Positions 32,676 through 37,006 of a stretch of DNA of 37,006 nt are shown here, piece by piece. Where the stretch lies: contig JAFAEL010000168.1 of the NCBI GenBank assembly GCA_023423995.1, positions 1-37,006 of the forward strand, given 5' to 3'. The notes below the pieces were generated by a model. It was not told the DNA's origin, made no database searches, and was given only the letters and a program-made list of their open reading frames with translations. Position numbers and translations under genes: made by a program. Each line of letters begins with the position of its first letter. The first letter of the stretch is position 1. This stretch comes from Pseudomonadota bacterium. GTDB lineage: Bacteria; Pseudomonadota; Alphaproteobacteria; Rhizobiales; Beijerinckiaceae.

Positions 32676-34190
32676 TCACTTCCAGCTCATTTCCCAGAAG
32701 CGGGGCGTCTCGTCCGGATAGACCCTGAAGGTCAGGTTCGCAGACGCGACATAGTGGTTCGGCACCGTATAGAGCGGCACCGTGTAGGCACGTTCGCTGA
32801 TTCGCGCCAGCGCCTTCTTGTACGCGGCCTTGCGGGCCTCCGGATCGACGGAGGTGTCGCCCGTGCGCAGGAAGCCCTGGATCTCCGCGTCGCGGCTCAC
32901 GTCGTCGGCTCCGCCGCCGAAATAGACCGGCGTCGAGGCCGAGACGTCGTTGACCGAGTTCGAGCCCCAGGTCTGGAACGCGAGTCCGACCTTGTTGGCC
33001 CGCATCTGGTCGCGCATGGCGGCGTATTGGAGGAAGCGCAGGTTGGCCTTGATGCCGACCGCCTGCAGATCGTTGATGATGGCTTCTGCCTGCTGGCGCT
33101 CGCGATAGGCGTAGAAGTCGAAGGACAGGCCGTTCGCGAAACCGGCCTCCTTCAGCAGGGCTTTTGCCTTGGCGGGATCGTAGTCGTAGCGCGTCGCGCC
33201 GTCCGCGGTGCAGCCGAACTGACCGTAGAAGCAGGGCGTGACGAGCGCGCGCGAGCCGCCGCCCACCAGCTCCTTGGTCAGCGCGTCCTTGTTGATCGCG
33301 TGGTTGATGGCCCGCCTGACGCGCTCGTCCCGGAATGCCTCGACCGGACCGTCAGGGAGCGTGTTGAAATGCAGGAAGGCGACCCGCATCGTCTCGCCCG
33401 ATTTGGCCTGGAATCCCGGCACGGCGCCGATCTGCTCGGCCTGGTCCTTCGGCACATTCATGATGAAATCGAGGCCGCCGGCCATCACCTCGGCCATCTG
33501 CGTCTGCCGGTCGGGAATGAACCGGATCTCGAGCTTGCCGACCTTGGCCGAGGGCTTCGGCGAATCCTTGAAGTAGTCCGGATTGCGCTCCAGCATCAGC
33601 GACTTGCCGATGACGTGGCTCGTCACGCGGAAAGGCCCCGACCCTACCGGCTTCTCGTTCATGCCCTTCGGGCCGACCTTCTCGTAGTACTTGGCCGGAT
33701 GCATGACGAGCGGGCCGGAGAGATAGTCGATCGCGGCCGGGAACGGCTGCTTGGTGTAGATGCGGACTTTCTGCGGATTCACCGCCTCGACCCGCTCGAT
33801 CCAATTGACGTTGGCCTGCGTGGTTGCCCTATTCTCGGGCTTGGACGCGTAGGTCAGGGTGAAGACGACATCCTCCGCCGTGAACTCGCTCCCGTCGTGG
33901 AACTTCACGCCCGTGCGGAGGTCGATCTCCAGAGTCTTGTCGTCGATATATTTCCAGGCCGTCGCGAGCTGGCCCTTGTACTCACCGCTGACAGGGTCAC
34001 GGTAGATCAACGTATCCCAGACGTGTTGGCTGATGATGACCCCGGCCCGCAGGTTGTTGAAATAGGGATCGATGTTCTCCGGCACCTGGTCATAGGCAAA
34101 GCGGATCGAGTTCGAGGCCTTGTCGGCCCAGGCTGGGCCTGCCGCAAAAAAGGCCGTCAAAAAGCAGGCGGCGAGTGCGCGTCGCATCAT
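32676..34190 (-). CDS. Peptide ABC transporter substrate-binding protein (SBP_bac_5)
   Basis: A 504-residue binding protein of the DppA/OppA family. Residues 1-22 are a Sec signal peptide (ends PAWA|DK). Family blocks are YDQVPENIDPYFNN, the LATAWKYIDDKTLEIDLRTGVKFHDGSEFTAEDVVFTL region (in part), GSGPFRV, the RRAINHAINKDAL helix and PLYTVPNHYVASANL near the end. No lipobox. The start is ATG at 34190, with a second ATG right after and GGGGAT just before. A promoter-like TTGACT-N18-GACACT and tandem 14-bp repeats lie just upstream. It is the first gene of the importer operon; ATPase genes are missing. Confidence 0.94.
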   Translation of the reverse strand: MMRRALAACFLTAFFAAGPAWADKASNSIRFAYDQVPENIDPYFNNLRAGVIISQHVWDTLIYRDPVSGEYKGQLATAWKYIDDKTLEIDLRTGVKFHDGSEFTAEDVVFTLTYASKPENRATTQANVNWIERVEAVNPQKVRIYTKQPFPAAIDYLSGPLVMHPAKYYEKVGPKGMNEKPVGSGPFRVTSHVIGKSLMLERNPDYFKDSPKPSAKVGKLEIRFIPDRQTQMAEVMAGGLDFIMNVPKDQAEQIGAVPGFQAKSGETMRVAFLHFNTLPDGPVEAFRDERVRRAINHAINKDALTKELVGGGSRALVTPCFYGQFGCTADGATRYDYDPAKAKALLKEAGFANGLSFDFYAYRERQQAEAIINDLQAVGIKANLRFLQYAAMRDQMRANKVGLAFQTWGSNSVNDVSASTPVYFGGGADDVSRDAEIQGFLRTGDTSVDPEARKAAYKKALARISERAYTVPLYTVPNHYVASANLTFRVYPDETPRFWEMSWK

Positions 34191-34196
34191 ATCCCC

Positions 34197-34244
34197 ATGT
34201 CGCGGTCGGAATGTCGTGGTCGGAACGGAGTGTCGCGGTCCCGG
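34197..34244. repeat. Tandem 14-bp repeats in the leader of the binding-protein gene
   Basis: ATGTCGCGGTCGGA (34197-34210) is followed directly by ATGTCGTGGTCGGA (34211-34224), with one mismatch. After six bases a third, degenerate copy TGTCGCGGTC follows (34231-34240). They cover the predicted transcription start and leader, so they may be operator sites; they could also be a chance short duplication. Confidence 0.55.
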
Positions 34245-34258
34245 AGGACGAGAGTCAA
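34229..34258 (-). promoter_or_regulatory. Candidate promoter of the peptide-importer operon
   Basis: On the minus strand TTGACT (34253-34258) matches five of six bases of TTGACA. After 18 bases comes GACACT (34229-34234), a weak -10. The start of transcription would be near 34222, 32 bases ahead of the ATG. The space between the YihY stop and the binding-protein start is only 83 bp, so the promoter must lie here if the operon has its own. Confidence 0.45.
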
Positions 34259-34273
34259 GGCGGCTGAGCGGAT

Positions 34274-35335
34274 CTATGCCTGCGCCGGCCCGACATGATC
34301 CGCCATCGTGGCGCCGCGCGCGCCGAGCGGTTTCTCGGGCCCCTCGGTCGTGTCCCGTGCGGTCTGGTGCTCCATCTCGGCGTTGATTTCGCCACCGACG
34401 AGCACGATCACGACCGAGAGCCAGATCCAAATCATGAAGCCGACGCCGGCACCGAGCGAGCCATAGGTCTTGTTGTAGGAATCGAAGCTCGCGACGTACC
34501 AGGAGAAGATCATCGAGCCGCCGATCCAGAGCAGCGCAGCCGCGATCGACCCGATGGACACCCATTGCCATTGCGGCGACCTGCGGCTCGGCCCGAAGCG
34601 GTAGACCACCGCGAGGCCGAGCATCACGACCAGGAGAAGCACCGGCCAGCGCGCGACCGACAGGATCAGTTCCGCCGATCCGGCATAGCCGATGAGCTTG
34701 AGCATCACCGGCAGCACGACGACGCCGCCGATCGCCGCGACGGCGAAGAATGCAGCCCCGAGCGTGAACAGGAAGGTCGTGCCGTAGAACCGGACCAGGC
34801 TGCGCCGCTCCCGCTCGCCATAGACGACGTTCAGCGCATCGAAGAGCGCCGCCATGCCGGAATTCGCGCTCCAGAAGGCCACCACGAAGCTGATCCCGAA
34901 GGCCAGGGACAGGGCCGGCGTCTGCTTCGTCGTGACCTCGATGACCTGGCCGCGGATCAGGTCGAGCACGCCCGCCGGCAGGATACCGGCGAGCAAGACG
35001 AGATGATCGCCGATCGTCCGCGCGTCGGCGAAGAGGCCGTAGAGCGACACCACCACGGCGATCGCCGGAAAAACTGCGAGCAGGGTGAAGAAAGCCACGC
35101 TCCCGCCTGTCGCCAGCACGCGATCCTCGGGAATCGCCTTGGCAACGCGCCAAAGGACGTCATGCCAGCCGAGGGGCGGGATGTCCCGCGGCTCCTGGGC
35201 CTGCCGTCCCCTTCCCTTCTCGTTGGCGCGCGCGAAATCCTCCGGCATCGGGCCGGCCGCATCGCCCTCGTCGACGCGGGTCCGCCAGTCCTCGCTGGGC
35301 GGCGCCGTATCCGATCTGTTGCTCACACTCGACAT
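34274..35335 (-). CDS. YihY/BrkB-family inner-membrane protein
   Basis: A 353-residue membrane protein with a hydrophilic N-terminal part of about 60 residues, then six predicted membrane segments from VLATGGSVAFFTLLAVFPA, in part, through WLSVVIVLVGGEINAEMEH. The pattern matches YihY/BrkB, once misnamed ribonuclease BN; its role is unknown, with transport of lipids or other envelope material suggested. The VLVGGEINAEM end of the last helix is a strong family mark. The ATG at 35335 is used; an in-frame GTG one codon earlier (35338) is equally possible. It is transcribed away from the TamA gene across a 221-bp gap and ends 83 bp ahead of the binding-protein start. Confidence 0.93.
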   Translation of the reverse strand: MSSVSNRSDTAPPSEDWRTRVDEGDAAGPMPEDFARANEKGRGRQAQEPRDIPPLGWHDVLWRVAKAIPEDRVLATGGSVAFFTLLAVFPAIAVVVSLYGLFADARTIGDHLVLLAGILPAGVLDLIRGQVIEVTTKQTPALSLAFGISFVVAFWSANSGMAALFDALNVVYGERERRSLVRFYGTTFLFTLGAAFFAVAAIGGVVVLPVMLKLIGYAGSAELILSVARWPVLLLVVMLGLAVVYRFGPSRRSPQWQWVSIGSIAAALLWIGGSMIFSWYVASFDSYNKTYGSLGAGVGFMIWIWLSVVIVLVGGEINAEMEHQTARDTTEGPEKPLGARGATMADHVGPAQA

Positions 35336-35556
35336 CACCGAGACCGCCGGCTCGCCCCTCAGCCAGCGATCAATATTACGCGAGACCCGGACGGATTGTG
35401 TGGTGCGCGGGTGACATCCTGGACCGGGAATGCGAACGGACAGCCCGCGCGGCGTGGCCTTCTCGCGCGATGAGCGCTAGCCTCCGCTGGCAACCCGGGG
35501 TGAAGAGATCGACCCGCCGAGCAGGCCTGCAGGCCTGTGCGGCGGCGGGAGGGTGA

Positions 35557-37006
35557 ATGGCTTTTGCGTACCGGCCCTGGCGAAGGAGCATCGCCGTGGC
35601 CTTTGTACTTTCAGCGTTTTCGGTCATCCCTCCGTCGGGCCCGGCACTGGCCTTCGACTTCTTCGGCCTGTTCGGATCGGACGAGCCGCCGGCCCCGTCG
35701 GCGTCCACGCTTCCCTACGAGGTCACCTTCGAGGTGCGCGGCGACGACGGCGTCGAGAACCGCCTTCAGGACGCCTCGAACCTCTACCGGCTGCGCCAGG
35801 ACGCCCCGCCAGACGGCGAGACCCTGCTCCAGCGCGCCACGGCCGATTTCGCCCCGCTGATCGATGCCCTCTGGGGCGCGGGCTATTACGATGCCACGGT
35901 CGCCATCGACATCGCGGGCGTGCCCGTCCGGATCGGAGAGTTCCAGAGCCCGGCCGCCGTGCGCGCGGCCAATGCTCTCCGCAACCGCGCCCGGGTGCCC
36001 GTCAAGATCGTGGCCGAGACGGGCCCGCTCTTCCGCATGCGGAACGTGCAGGTGCTGGACCAGCGCACCCGCCAGCCTTTCCCGCCCGAGGAACTCCCCT
36101 CGTATGTCGCTCGGCTCGAGCCCGGCGATCCGGCCGAGGCGTCGCGCGTCCGCGCCGCGAGCGCGAGGCTGATCGACCATTTCCGGCGGCGGTCCTATCC
36201 GCTCGTGAAGTCGCCGCCTCCGGCCCCCGTGGTCGATCACGCGGCGGACACGATGGACGTCACATTCCTGGTCGATCCGGGGCCAAAGGCCGGGATCGGC
36301 CCGGTGTCGCTCCACGGTCCCCAGAACTTCGACCCGGAGATCGTACGCTCTTTCATCTATCTGCAGGAGGGCGAGCCCTACTCGCCCGAGCGGCTCGACT
36401 CGATGCGCAAGTCGATCGCCTCCATTCCGGCCGCGGGGTCGGTCCGGATCCGCGAGAGCGACCACCTCGATCGCAACGGGAACCTGCCGATCTTCGTCGA
36501 CGTGACGGATCGGGCCGTGAACGCCGCCGGCTACGCGCTCGGCTATTCCACCATCGATGGGCCGACCGGGCGGGTCTATTACGAGAACCGCAATCTGTTC
36601 GGAGGCGCGGAACGGCTGCGGCTGCAGGGGGACGCATTCCTGGCCCCGCGCAACAACGGGACGCGGATCAAGGATATCGGGGACTGGAAGCTCTCTGACC
36701 TTGGCGCCCGCTTCACGGTGAGCTTCCTCAAGCCGGCCCTCGACGGGTCGCGCTTCGACCTCATGGTCGACGGCCTGGCCGAGCGCTACCGCACGGGCGG
36801 CGGGCGCTTCGGCGGCTACACGGCCCGGCTCGCCGGCGGAACGGGCGCGCTTCGCTACCGCGTCGACGAGACCCTGTCCGCCACCGTGGGCATCAAGGGC
36901 GAGCGCGGCCGCACGAGCGACGTCATCTCGAATGTCGACTACACGCTGATCGGCGTCCCGCTCACGATGCAGTTCGACAACACGAACAATCCGCTCGACC
37001 CGACGC
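35557..37006 (+). CDS. tamA: TamA-type autotransporter assembly protein (Omp85 family), 3' end outside the window
   Basis: The first 483 residues of an outer-membrane protein; the frame stays open to the window edge. Residues 1-32 are a signal peptide (ends GPALA|FD). POTRA-like repeats follow: one ends near residue 125 (DALWGAGYYDATVAIDI), one covers about 150-215 (FRMRNVQVLD ... RLIDHFRRRSYPLV) and one about 235-310 (VSLHGPQNFDPEIVRSFIYLQEGEPYS, in part). From about residue 320 (AGYALGYSTIDGP and YYENRNLFGGAERLRLQG) the Omp85 beta-barrel begins. TamA inserts autotransporters and helps lipid balance with TamB, whose gene usually follows. The ATG at 35557 has a strong GGGAGG upstream. The gap to YihY (35336-35556) must hold both promoters, which I could not place. 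Confidence 0.92.
   Translation, partial: MAFAYRPWRRSIAVAFVLSAFSVIPPSGPALAFDFFGLFGSDEPPAPSASTLPYEVTFEVRGDDGVENRLQDASNLYRLRQDAPPDGETLLQRATADFAPLIDALWGAGYYDATVAIDIAGVPVRIGEFQSPAAVRAANALRNRARVPVKIVAETGPLFRMRNVQVLDQRTRQPFPPEELPSYVARLEPGDPAEASRVRAASARLIDHFRRRSYPLVKSPPPAPVVDHAADTMDVTFLVDPGPKAGIGPVSLHGPQNFDPEIVRSFIYLQEGEPYSPERLDSMRKSIASIPAAGSVRIRESDHLDRNGNLPIFVDVTDRAVNAAGYALGYSTIDGPTGRVYYENRNLFGGAERLRLQGDAFLAPRNNGTRIKDIGDWKLSDLGARFTVSFLKPALDGSRFDLMVDGLAERYRTGGGRFGGYTARLAGGTGALRYRVDETLSATVGIKGERGRTSDVISNVDYTLIGVPLTMQFDNTNNPLDPT

Noticed and set aside
34197..34244. The tandem 14-bp repeats as a CRISPR array
   Set aside because: Repeats are contiguous without spacers and only two to three in number; no cas gene is present.

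Overview
The window is high-GC, gene-dense chromosomal DNA of an alphaproteobacterium. Protein styles fit Hyphomicrobiales of the Methylobacterium/Microvirga type: a fused urease gamma/beta subunit, HisKA_2-type kinases, single-domain Rcp1-like regulators and CTCTCC/GGAGAG intergenic repeats. This placement is inference from gene content. I see no phage, insertion sequence, CRISPR array, rRNA or intact tRNA. Most genes are on the minus strand and should be read right to left.

Layout by coordinate. 1-486: no gene, one hairpin repeat. 487-5676: a WHG-type TetR regulator, a divergent GSCFA / WcbI-like pair, an M29 aminopeptidase and an MBL-fold hydrolase. 5865-10645: glycogen phosphorylase, a DUF5939 nucleotide cyclase and a cofactor-free haloperoxidase-type hydrolase. 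10735-16420: a pyrimidine 5'-nucleotidase-like HAD enzyme, argB, a three-gene two-component cluster joined by ATGA overlaps (membrane kinase, single-domain regulator, receiver-HisKA_2 kinase), and two small unknown genes. 16596-29200: a nitrogen-acquisition block, in transcription order urtA, urtB, urtC, urtD, urtE (urea ABC importer), ureD, ureAB, a LprI/DUF3298 exported protein, an SDR, an AbrB-VapC pair, ureC and a DUF423 membrane protein. 29380-34190: a peptide importer (binding protein and two permeases, no ATPase) ending in an overlapping M20 peptidase gene. 34274-37006: a YihY/BrkB membrane protein and, divergently, the start of a TamA-type Omp85 protein that runs off the window.

How the genes work together. 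A sigma-54 type element with exact GG-N10-GC spacing lies just upstream of urtA, so urea uptake is probably switched on by NtrC under nitrogen limitation. Urea brought in by UrtABCDE would be hydrolysed by UreAB/UreC, with UreD helping load nickel; ureE, ureF and ureG are not in the window. The peptide importer and M20 peptidase, and the M29 aminopeptidase, also release nitrogen from small substrates.

The most unusual parts are these: hairpin-rich repeats occupy every long junction of the urt operon; the 5' end of ureD lies inside a repeat with perfect 32-bp inverted arms, leaving only TTG starts; ureAB and ureC are separated by three unrelated units including a toxin-antitoxin pair that sits 34 bp from ureC; and the GSCFA and WcbI-like genes diverge from a 34-bp gap. 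I did not find a clearly new multi-gene system. These are the best candidates for a second look.
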